A DNA stretch of 64,000 nucleotides from Lutraria lutraria. Lineage: Eukaryota; Mollusca; Bivalvia; Venerida; Mactridae. The notes under the pieces are model-generated. The model was not told the DNA's origin, ran no database searches, and saw only the letters and a program-made list of their open reading frames with translations. Positions 34,685 through 45,230 of the stretch are shown in pieces (position 1 is the stretch's first letter; the number at the start of each line of letters is the position of its first letter). The stretch is from NCBI GenBank assembly GCA_964023205.1, contig OZ026837.1:11385479-11449478 (forward strand), written 5' to 3'. A program made the position numbers and the translations under genes.

Positions 34685-34952
34685 TTTGTAGGATATTTCT
34701 TATGCTGCTGATGATGATGATGATGTTTGTAGGATATTTCTTATGCTGCTGCTGATGATGATGATCTTGTAGGATATTTCTTATGCTGCTGCTGCTGATG
34801 ATGATGATGTTTGTAGGATATTTCTTATGCTGCTGCTGATGATGATGGTGATGTTTGTAGGATATTTCTTATGCTGCTGATGATGATGATGATGTTTGTA
34901 GGATATTTCTTATGCTGCTGCTGATGATGATGATCTTGTAGGATATTTCTTA

Positions 34953-34984
<32 letters not shown>

Positions 34985-35717
34985 TTTGTAGGATATTTCT
35001 TATGCTGCTGCTGCTGATGATGATGATGACGTTTGTAGGATATTTCTTATGCTGCTGCTGCTGCTGATGATGATGATGATGTTTGTAGGATATTTCTTAT
35101 GCTGCTGCTGATGATGATGATGTTTGTAGGATATTTCTTATGCTGCTGCTGCAGCTGCTGCTGCTGCTGCTGATGTTTGTAGGATATTTCTTATGCTGCT
35201 GCTGCTGCTGCTGGTGTTTGTAGGATATTTCTTATGCTGCTGCTGATGATGATGTTTGTAGGATATTTCTTATGCTGCTGCTGATGATGATGATGTTTGT
35301 AGGATATTTCTTATGCTGCTGCTGCTGATGATGATGTTTGTAGGATATTTCTTATGCTGCTGCTGATGATGATGATCTTGTAGGATATTTCTTATGCTGT
35401 TGCTGCTGCTGCTGATGCTGATGATGTTTGTAGGATATTTCTTATGCTGCTGCTGATGATGATGATGATGACGTTTGTAGGATATTTCTTATGCTGCTGC
35501 TGCTGCTGCTGATGATGATGATGTTTGTAGGATATTTCTTATGCTGCTGCTGATGATGATGATGTTTGTAGGATATTTCTTATGCTGCTGCTGCAGCTGC
35601 TGCTGCTGCTGCTGATGTTTGTAGGATATTTCTTATGCTGCTGCTGCTGCTGATGTTTGTAGGATATTTCTTATGCTGCTGCTGATGATGATGTTTGTAG
35701 GATATTTCTTATGCTGC

Positions 35718-35767
<50 letters not shown>

Positions 35768-35784
35768 TTCGTAGGATATTTCTT
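34555..35784 (+). repeat. Compound minisatellite: 21-bp core plus variable (CTG)n(ATG)n, about 27 units
   Basis: The core TTTGTAGGATATTTCTTATG is followed by 2-9 CTG and 0-6 ATG triplets, with ACG, CAG and TTG interruptions. Every core carries an in-frame or near-frame stop, and GATCTTGTAG variants shift phase, so it is not coding. By triplet pattern units 11-16 reappear as units 21-26 (an ATGACG unit, two ATG units, the CAG-interrupted unit, a CTG-only unit and a short unit), a ten-unit higher-order copy. The array ends at a half unit (GGATATTTCTTATGAGAAAG). Confidence 0.95.
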
Positions 35785-36199
35785 ATGAGAAAGTATGAAA
35801 TTAATTTTTTGAATGCATATGATTTACCGTAATTTTGTGTTTTTGCATAAAATCAGTTTTAATTGCTGTTACTGGAGTTTGTTCTGTTTGTACTTCGGTT
35901 TTAATTTTGCTGATGTTGCTGCTGTTGTCGTAGCCCCTGATTGTCAAGTTCATTCAGGCCTTTTACATTGCTGAAGATTGTTTAAGAACGCTGCTGTTGT
36001 TGCTGATGGACCACTGGTGTTGTTGTTGTTGCTAATGATGATTAAGTTCATCATTTGGGATTATGCTGCTTATATGTATAATATATGTTGTGTATATTCC
36101 TCTTAGCTCACTGCTACTGTTATCATTGTGATAGTTGCTTTGTTATTGCTACTGTTGCTGACATTGATGATTAATTTGAAATGTTTGTTATTTGCTGTT
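35765..36199 (+). repeat. Locus duplication, copy 1 right block
   Basis: It matches 36900-37410 from GTAGGATATTTCTTATGAGA to TTTGTTATTTGCTGTT, except that it lacks a ~79-bp piece present in copy 2 (36971-37049). Confidence 0.9.
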
Positions 36200-36622
36200 A
36201 TATAACTTAATATAATGAAGCAAATTATTAGATTCTGACAGTGGCTCAAGTACAGATACTGCTAATGAACGCAGTAATTGAAATTTCATGAAATTACCTG
36301 AAATGAAATTAAATGAAATACATATGAAATTCATTCCAAATATTGAAATAAAATTTTGCAATAATAAAATGCCAAATATCAAGCAAAAATGGAAAGGAAA
36401 AACGTTCATATGTGTTTCGAACCCATAGCATCTTGACTACCAGGCTTCAAAAGTAAAATGGTTGGTGCCTTTACCGATCAAGCTACGCACATAGTCTCAG
36501 CTATGACGGTCAAATAACTGATATTTATATATTACGGAAACCTACGAAACGTTCCGAAAAGCCACTCACCCTACAAAATGGACTTAGCTGATCTTTGATC
36601 ATTCACAGGTCGTTGTCGGACT
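36200..36622. other. Spacer between locus copies, with a tRNA-like remnant
   Basis: On the minus strand 36492-36411 reads TGTGCGTAGCTTGATCGGTA (A-box-like) and GGGTTCGAAAC (B box) about 50 bases on, probably a SINE head. The rest is AT-rich. The minus-strand frame 36188-36409 is not credible. Confidence 0.45.
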
Positions 36623-36844
36623 CATAGGAGCTCGAAGTCAGGAATTGTTTTTTTCGGCAATTTTGCCCTTTTCACATGTAATATTACCCAAACTTTAATA
36701 ACTCGGTCGTATTTTGTCCAAATATTGACTTTTGTAAATTACTTGAAAACGGGTTGGGTAATCTGAAAAAAGAGAAGGTGTGACATACGCCATGTTATCC
36801 GCTGCTGCTGCTGCTGATGATGATGATGTTTGTAGGATATTTCT

Positions 36845-36893
<49 letters not shown>

Positions 36894-37410
36894 ATGATGT
36901 TTGTAGGATATTTCTTATGAGAAAGTATGAAATTAATTTTTTGAATGCATATGATTTACCGTAATTTTGTCTGCTGCTGATGTTGAGTTGGTGTTGTATT
37001 TTTGTTATTATGGTTCTTGCTGCTACATATTACAATGATGAGATTTTGTGTTTTTGCATAAAATCAGTTTTAATTGCTGTTACTGGAGTTTGTTCTGTTT
37101 TAACTTCGGTTTTAATTTTGCTGATGTTGCTGCTGTTGTCGTAGCCTCTGATTGTCAAGTTCATTCAGGCCTTTTACATTGCTGAAGATTGTTTAAGAAC
37201 GCTGCTGTTGTTGCTGATGGACCACTGGTGTTGTTGTTGTTGCTAATGATGATTAAGTTCATCATTTGGGATTATGCTGCTTATATGTATAATATATGTT
37301 GTGTATATTCCTCTTTGCTCACTGCTACTGTTATCATTGTGATAGTTGCTTTGTTATTGCTACTGTTGCTGACGTTGATGATTAATTTGAAATGTTTGTT
37401 ATTTGCTGTT
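36623..37410 (+). repeat. Locus duplication, copy 2 (internally deleted)
   Basis: The left block (36623-36802) joins at TATCCGC|TGCTGCTG directly to two units of the compound minisatellite, followed by the right block (36900-37410). The junction shares GC/GCTG microhomology, typical of replication slippage or end joining. The plus-strand frame 37189-37428 comes from GTT/CTG-rich DNA. Confidence 0.9.
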
Positions 37411-37676
37411 GACCTATTTATAGACTGACTGCTGTTGATTCATTGTTTATTCCAGAATTTTTAATAATTGTTTCTGCTCATGATGATGATGAGATTAGAT
37501 TTGATATTCAGAGTTGCAGCTTTTTATGTTAAAACCTCATGAGTACTGCCTTGATTGAAGGTTGAGTCAGTGTCTTCAACTTAGAATATTAATTATGTTG
37601 TCCACATGTACCAGGGCCATTTTAAAAGTTCTGATTATGAGCATGTAACTCAGCTTATATGATTCTAATAAAACAC

Positions 37677-38357
37677 ATACTGTATACTTCTTTTATTCTG
37701 CGGGTGCAAACTTTGGTGTTTTTAAGATGTTAATGAATTGGCAGATTCTATATTTGGCGGTTTCATATCCAACCGCCAATATAAAACCATGTCCTGTCTT
37801 CTTAAGCGCCAAAATTAAAACACTTGTTTTAAGAATATAAGTTTCCACCATTTTCAAGGGGAATAATTAGACTATTTTACTAAATATCTTCATAACTACT
37901 ATCATATCAAGTGAGGAATGTATAAACAGCAAGAATAAGATACATGAAAACCAAAGTGTTGGTAATTAGTTGGGATCGAACACGAGTTAACACACTGGCT
38001 ATAAGTAATTATTTGTTTCAACAATTTATTTTAAATTAACACATATTGTTATTATATCGGGTTAGTTTAGTCTTTTTATACGTGCCGACGACATAAGTTT
38101 TATATGGTGTGACAAATAAGCTGTATCGTTTGAATCGTATAGATTTTATCTTCTTTCAATTATGATTTACCTTAAGGCAATAAACGTAATGCATGTAACC
38201 CTCGTACTTTAACTGATAAAAGTAAACAAGTTTTAATTGGCGGTGTTCATTATTGGCGTGGTTTTATATTGGCGCGGTCTAGATTTGGGGGTTTCGATGC
38301 TGACTGCCAATATCGCCAAAATAAAATGGGCGCCAATATTAAGATGTATACTGTATA
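37677..38357. mobile_element. MITE-like element with ATACTGTATAC ends
   Basis: The left end ATACTGTATACTTCTT and the complement of the right end ATACAGTATACATCTT match at 14 of 16 bases. The interior has several TTGGCGG / CCGCCAA and GGCGCCAATA blocks in both orientations. There is no coding capacity. It differs from the 10853 family but shares the ATACTGT-type terminus. Confidence 0.6.
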
Positions 38358-38859
38358 TGGAAAGCGAAGAAAATCATTTGGAAGTCAGTTTAAGTCCACC
38401 GTGAAAGCCCATCTGCTTGCTAGTGTTTGAAGTTGTTTTTTATACACATTTTAAATATCAATCATTCTTATATAGTGATGTAAATTCTGTGATAGTGATT
38501 TTATTCTGTGATAATAATTATCTCTTAAGATAAATTTGTATTTTTTTTTTCATATTAATATAATTTGTTGTTGTTTTCTTGGTTATTTACATATAATTTT
38601 ATAAAGGACCACAATGGAAATAAGGATTTACTTCCTTTTTTGTGTTATCCTTGTATTTTAACGTTTTTGACATGGTTTCAATTTTTTTCTGATTATTTAC
38701 CTTTAATAATTTTACAGTCTCAATTTGTATATTCAGTAATATTTTTTGTTTGTTTGAACACTGTAACTTTATATGCCCATTTTGTGTAATATATTTCCTA
38801 TGTACCATGTTTGAGAAATAGTTAAAATATGAATAATAATAAATAAATAAAACGCCAAT
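38358..38859. other. Unassigned T-rich DNA
   Basis: Low-complexity T/A-rich sequence. The open frames at 38565-38789 (plus) and 38599-38880 (minus) are composition artefacts. Confidence 0.5.
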
Positions 38860-39112
38860 GGATTTCATACTTTGCAACATCCACCATGCTGTCCAGATCT
38901 GGCACTTGGTGATTTCTGGCAGGACCCGTACATCAAACAGTGCCTTAGAGGGCGGAGGTTAGAGACCCGCTCAGCTATTGGAAGTGCCTTATTTCAGTGC
39001 ACCATGCAGCACTATACCCAAAATCGGACCATAAACAGGTATTTTCTGAATCGATCAAATGTTTGAAAAAGTGTATACAGGTAAAGGTGGAGTACTTAGA
39101 AGGACTGATATA
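38860..39112 (+). pseudogene. Mariner-family transposase, C-terminal fragment, dead
   Basis: The stretch TLQHPPCCPDLALGDFW matches mariner HPPYSPDLAPCDFWLF, including the last catalytic Asp of the DDD triad. KQCLRGRRLETRSAIGSA matches the LRGRRF region. After a TGA near 39063 the frame shifts to KKCIQVKVEYLEGLI and a TAG, the usual KCIxVxGxYxE C-terminus. The frameshift and missing N-terminal two thirds make it dead. It is not the missing part of the minus-strand fragment at 7634: strand and position differ. Confidence 0.78.
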
Positions 39113-40079
39113 GACCATTTTGAGTAGGTTTTACTAGCCCGCACCCATTATCAGAACTTTCAGAATGGCACTTGTATGAGAATTTTTAAAAGTAATTGTG
39201 GTATTTGTGGAAAATACATTTGCATTTACTCTTATTCTAGAAATATTTATATTTCTATCAAATTTACACTGAAGGATATGGAAATGCTAATATCTGGACT
39301 TATTTCTATGTTGTGTTGTTTGAAAGGATCCTTGTAAAACTCATGATTTTTATTACAGGGAACTTTATTATAATCAGTAGATTAACTGTTTCTGAAATGT
39401 GATGTTTTGTGACATCCGGATGTAACTAAATGCAAGCAATATTATTGAATAAATTTCTTTGTTTGTATGTTTGCTTTTTGTCAATGTGTTCACAGAATTG
39501 TATTGTATCTAGATAATAGTATAATATACATGTACTTAACAAAATTGCTTTGTTACCACCTATTTTTTTCAGTACTATAACTTGTCATAAGTGCCTTTGT
39601 GATCATTGATATTAAATATTTGTTGATACATAAAATTCTGCCTCCTTTCAAACTCACTCTATTTTGATATCTGTGAAAGAAGGAACTTAAATGAAAACCC
39701 GAAGATAAGAACACTTTGTAAAAAATAATATTAAAAAAATATAGGTGGTAACTTATCGAAAGTGTTAAGTTTGCACACAACTAATCATTACTCCAACACA
39801 AGGCATCATTTCACTTGTACATTATATTACTGTCAAGAAAATACAAAAAAAAACATAATTTACATAACATTTATTCATAATAATGAAACATGATTGACAT
39901 TTACATAAAGTATTAAGAAAAAGTCTAGTGTGCAAACTGAATCGCCCAGGAAAAACCAGAGATCAAAACCCCATTGGGGAAAAAATCGCTGGAAACCTGT
40001 ACCCCATGTCAAATTTCAGATTGCAGAGCATATGGGGCCACACACTTTACAAATGCAAAATTGAAGTTCAACAGTATAA
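39113..40079. other. Unassigned AT-rich DNA
   Basis: No feature recognised. Confidence 0.45.
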
Positions 40080-42545
40080 TGATTATACTAAAATCTACAT
40101 ATAACAACTGAAATTGTTTTATATATTAACATAGAAGTACTTTATGAAAATTGTCTAAAAACAACTTGTGCATACAAAAAGTTTAAATGAACGCAAACAA
40201 ACAATGATAATAACAGTACAATGGACAAAACAAATCAGAGGTTTACCGGTATCAAAAATATTAACAACAAGCATAGAGCATTTAATAATTTGGGAAACAA
40301 ATATTCAGAAATTACCCAATTAACAAAAATAGCTAAGAAAAAAACAAACTACTTCAGTTCTTTTTAAAGTTAATCAATATATGTTAAGTTTAAATAAGTG
40401 TACTTTTTTAAGTAATTTAAGTTAGAAAAATCTAAATTGACCTTTTAAAAATAAAGCTATGAAAAAAATCAATAATCTAAGTTTTTAAAGTTACTAGATA
40501 TACATTTACTTAAATAAGGGTACTAAATGCCATTTTGAATGATAAGGTGTTGGTTAAACACCGATACCCACTAAAGGGCAAATGGATAGTTGACCTTTGA
40601 CCTATTGATAAAATTTAATCATGAACAGGGGTCATCTATCTATATGTGACAAACCATCAAACCAAGTGAAAACATAAGGGGCCAACACAGTCGAATTGAC
40701 CGGACAAGGTTTGATTACCCAACGAACAATAAAGGACTGACATGTGCAAAGCAATATACCACCATTTCTTTGAAATGGGGGCATAACTAGAACTGTAAAA
40801 AATCAAAAATATAAATAATGTCAATTCAAGACATTTTAACTAAAAGAAATAACTGCTGGCATATAAGACTGAAGTTTTGTGAAAATAGCTACGGGTAGGT
40901 AGTCTTCTTCTTAGCTATAAAGCATCCTTATTACTATGCTACCATCCAAAAAGGCACATATTTCATGCTATACAATCAAACAATATGTAATTAATAGTCA
41001 TCTATAACATTGACACATGTATAATAATATAGAATATTGTTCTATAAATCGGACATAAGAAATGTTTAAATAAACACACATGAACAATGATAATTGATTA
41101 CAATGCAGACAAGAAGTTTTTTTCTAAGAAATATTAACAACAAGCATAGATCATATAGTAATTCGGGAAACAAATATTGAGAAAATCCTGAATTTACAAC
41201 TACAAAATAAAGCTCAGAAAAAAAACTACATGTATTAATTTTTTTAAAGTTAATCAATATGTGTTAAGTTACACAAGTGTACTTTGTTATGTAATCAGGA
41301 AACAAAAAGTTAGAAAATTCCGAATTGACTTCTTAAAAATAAAGCTATCAAAATATCAACAATCTAAGTTTTTTAAAGTTACTGGATATACATTTAACTT
41401 AAATAAGGGTACTAAACGCCATTTTGAATGATGAGGTGTTGGTTAAACACCAAGCCCCCTAAAGGGCAAATGGATAGTTGACCTTTGACCTATTGATAAA
41501 CTTTATTTATGAACAGGGGTCATCTATCTATATGTGACAAACCATCAAACCAAGTGAAAACCTAAGGGGCCAACACAGTCGAATTGGCCGGACAAGGTTT
41601 GATTACCCAACGAGCAATAAAAGACTGACATGTGCAAAGCAATATACCCCCATTTCTTCAAAAGGGGGGCATAACTAGAACTGTAAAAAAAAATACAAAA
41701 AATATAAATAATTTCAAATTGAGAAAGTTTAACTAATAGAAATAACTGCTGCATATAAGACTGAAGTTTTGTGAAAATAGCTACGGGTAGGTAGTCATCT
41801 TCTTAGCTATAAAGCATCCTTATTAATATGCTACCACCCAAAAAGGCAAATATTTCATGCTATACAATCAAACAATATGAAATTAATAGTCATATACATT
41901 TGTATAACATTGACATATGTATACCCGGTAATTATATAGAAAGTTGTTTTATACATTGGACATAAGAAATGTATCAATAAACACGCATGAACAATGAGAC
42001 AGGAGTTTTTTTTCTAAGAAATATTAACAACAAGCATAGAGCATATAGTAATTCGGGAAACAAATATTCAGAAAATTCTGAGTTTACAAATGCAAAATAA
42101 AGCTAAGAAAAAGAACCTTTTTTAAAGTTAATCAATATATATCTTAAGTTTAAATAAGTGTACTTTAAGTAATCAGGACACAAAAAATGAGAAAACTCCA
42201 AATTGACCTCTTAAAAATAAAGCAATAAAAAATCTACAATCTAAGTTTTTAAAGTTACTGGAAATACCTCCAATTAAATAAGGGTACTAATGCGATTTTG
42301 AATGATGAGTGTTGGTAAAACGCCGATGCCCACTAAAGGGCAAATGGATAGTTGACCTTTGACCCATCGATAGGCTTTAATTATGAACAGGGGTCATCTA
42401 TCTTTATGTGACCAACCATCAAGTCAAGTGGAAAAATAAATCGAATTGGCTGAACAAGGTTTGATTACCAAAGGAGCAAAAGAACCAACTGACATGTGCA
42501 AAGCATTATACCCCCATTTGTTCAAAAGGGGCATAACTACAATTT
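40080..42545 (+). repeat. Tandem repeat of ~880 bp, about 2.7 diverged copies
   Basis: GGGCAAATGGATAGTTGACC occurs near 40577, 41466 and 42339 (889 and 873 apart). AACAACAAGCATAGA occurs at 40265, 41126 and 42027. Each unit has a self-complementary GGTGTTGGTTAAACACC-type hairpin and ends near GGGGCATAACTA. Copies have many substitutions, so this array is older than the 1,441-bp array that adjoins it. No protein is encoded. Confidence 0.9.
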
Positions 42546-42669
42546 ACGGAAAAAACCAAGATCTTGGCGTCAGACTGGGTCCATCTTCCCCCCTCAAGAT
42601 GCTGTTCAAATGAAGAAGAACTTGACCTTGGTATCAATTGAAACCAAGGCCATTGTCTCCTTAACTCAT
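42546..42669 (+). other. Junction between the two tandem arrays
   Basis: Unique DNA containing CAAGATCTTGGCGTCAGACT and ACCTTGGTATCAATTGAAACC. No feature is assigned. Confidence 0.4.
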
Positions 42670-43730
42670 TACTGGTTAGAAGCCAGGCAAGGATAACTGG
42701 TTAGCTGAATCAGCTGCCTTATATAACTGAAACATTGTGTATAAAAACATTTGTAAATACATGAACACCTGGGTATAAATATATATAAACTGTTTTAGTA
42801 TGCTGGTTACTTTAACTTCTACATACAAATGTTGACTCTTAGTGCAACCTACTCTACAATCATAAAAGTATAACACTGTGCAAATTCACTTTGCAGAAAT
42901 CACAAATATTTTGTTTCCATTCAATTTCTGCATTATCAGACATATGTTTTTAAAATTTTATAGCAGGAAGAAAATGCTATGCCAGTGCGCTAAAAGTTAT
43001 CAGTTAAATATAGTCCAAATTAAATTAGGCATGCAGGCCTGATGCAGAAACACCACCTTATAGTGCCCCGGTGGCGTTCGACATGTTGTAGCCTCGAGCC
43101 TTTAATCAAGTTTTTGCTGGACATAACACAATCATCCTACATGCACCAGTGTTCAGACAAACACAAAAATCAAACAAATGCACCAAGAGTCACTATCAGA
43201 ATTTAGCCGTACACAAAATGAACTGATTAGGAGATTACTTCCCTTGTTTGCAAATTAGCTTTAATGTGATATATTATCATGTTTACCAGAAGAATTATTT
43301 ATTTGGTTATTCTTTGTTGTTGCTTTTTAATCACATAATGAAAAAATTCTCAGTACTACTAAACTTAAACTTGATAAAAAGTGAAGTCCGACATGCATCT
43401 ACTGCATCCAAACCAGTATAAAATGAAATATATCTTGAAAAGAAACATACAGTCTAACTAAAAACACATAGATATATGGATGAGAAAATGAGATAGAAAT
43501 ATACTGATCTTTCTAGTGTGCTGGATATCAAGGGCATCCACATATCACCATCATTTCATTGTATCCACATCAAATGACCTCGCATAAGAGAAAACAGAAC
43601 TGCTGTTAGAATGTGATCAAAAGGGGATTAGTAAAGTGACACATACAATTCGATTCCCAGCCTTTAAAGATAAATATTGATTTTACTCAACATGTTTCAG
43701 AGGTCATCTTTCTTGAGAAGTGTCAGGTAG
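42670..43730 (+). repeat. 1,441-bp satellite, left edge unit with internal deletion
   Basis: It begins at the V-like TACTGGTTAGAAGCCAGGCA / TAACTGGTTAGCTGAATC segment. It then jumps to GTAAATACATGAACACCTG, missing about 440 bp relative to the core unit, so it is ~1,061 bp. Many substitutions set it apart from the core, as expected at an array edge. Confidence 0.85.
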
Positions 43731-45179
43731 TACTGGTTAGTATACAGTCCAGGAAAACTGGTTAGCTGAATCCTACTCTCCAATTCAATTAGAAGAGGCA
43801 TCTTTGTCCAGATCCAGAGGACAAGTTTATTTGAAGTAAATATATTCAATCATGCATTATGTAACATGCTCAGCGTATCATCAAGTATGACACCATCTGA
43901 ATTGTCCACACTTTCTGAATTACTGGTTCCATCTATCAATATTCATCCTTCGTGAAAGCGTCCACAAACAAACAACTAGTTTGACAAAGATTCCTTACTT
44001 TATTCCTGCAGATGACAACCGCATATACTGTACCGCTATATAACGATCATATCCAATCAAGCCTACTGGGTCATGAGTCATTGGACTGGTACGAGGGCCT
44101 TTCAACATTGACCGGGATATACAGGAAGACAATGAAACAAATATCCACTTGGTGTAAGGAACCTAATATGTAGTGTAGGCCTATGGACAGCTGACTCTCA
44201 GACAAAACCTCAGGCAGACAGATCCGGACTGTGATTAATGCAATTGAATATTGACAAGCATGAAAAAATTGAAAATACATGAACACCTGAATATAAAGGA
44301 AAATATATACGACTGTTTTACTATGCTGTTTACTTTTACTTCTACATACAAATGTTGACTCTTAGTGCAACCTACTCTACAATCATATAAGTATAACACT
44401 GTGCAAATTCACTTAAATTTTAATTCATTATGCAGAAATCACAAATATTTTGTTTCCATTCAATTTCTGCATTATCAGACATATGTTTTTAAAATTTTAG
44501 TGCAGGAACAAAATGCTATGCCAGTGCGCTAAAAGTTATCAGATAAATATAGTCCAAATTAAATTAGGCATGCAGGTCTGATGCAGAAACACCACCTAAA
44601 GTGCCCGCTGGCGTTCGACATGTTGTAGCCTTGAGCCTTTAATCAAGTTTTTGCTGGACATAACACAATCATCCTACATGCACCAGTGTTCAGACAAACA
44701 CAAAAATCAAACAAATGCACCAAGAATCACTATCAGAACTTAGCCATACACAAAATGAAGTGATTAATACTACTAAACATAAACTTGATACGAAGTGGAG
44801 TTCGAAATGCTCTACTGCATCCAAAATCAATATAAAATGAAAAATATCCTGAAAAGAAACATACATTAAATGCTGGAAGTCTAAACTAAACACATAGATA
44901 TATGGATGAGAAAATGAGATAGAAATATACTGATCTTTTTAGTGTGCTGGATATCAAGGGCATCCACATATCACCATCATCCCATTGTATCCACATCAGT
45001 TGACCTGGCAAAAGAGAAAACAGAACGGCAGTTAGAATGTGATCAAAAGGGGATTAGTAACGTGACACACCCAGTTCGATTCCCAGTCATAAAAAATTCC
45101 TGTACATAAAATTCAAAAATAAAATTTGATTTTACTCAACACGTTTTACAAGTCATCTTACTTCACAAGTGTCAGGTAG
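43731..45179 (+). repeat. 1,441-bp satellite, diverged edge unit
   Basis: A full-length unit (1,449 bp) differing from the core by scattered substitutions and small indels (for example an extra CAAA in ACAAACAAACAACTAG and a GCCAAGAATCA region variant). It is intermediate between the edge and the homogenised core. Confidence 0.9.
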
Positions 45180-45230
45180 TACTGGTTAGAATACAGTCCA
45201 GGAAAACTGGTTAGCTGAATCCTACTCTCC
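45033..45230 (+). repeat. SINE-like segment inside each satellite unit (representative)
   Basis: GTGATCAAAAGGGGATTAGT is tRNA D-arm/A-box-like, and CAGTTCGATTCCCAG is a good B box, 34 bases later. About 95 bases further on, GTACTGGTTAGAATACAGTC, CAGGAAAACTGGTTAG follows, which parallels ACTGGTTA...GTCCAGGAAAGCTGGTTAG of the SINE at 14969-15275. The SINE tail is absent. The segment recurs in every unit; in type b units (boxes near 47956, 50838, 53720, 60925 and 63807) the B box is changed to GTTTGATTCC. Confidence 0.65.

Noticed and set aside
34555..35784. CRISPR-like array (regular core with variable spacers)
   Set aside because: The variable parts are only CTG/ATG triplet runs, not unique spacers, and the setting is eukaryotic with no cas genes. 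It is a compound minisatellite.
38872..39066. The 7634 and 38860 mariner pieces as two ends of one element
   Set aside because: They are on opposite strands, 31 kb apart, with unrelated DNA between. They are independent dead copies.
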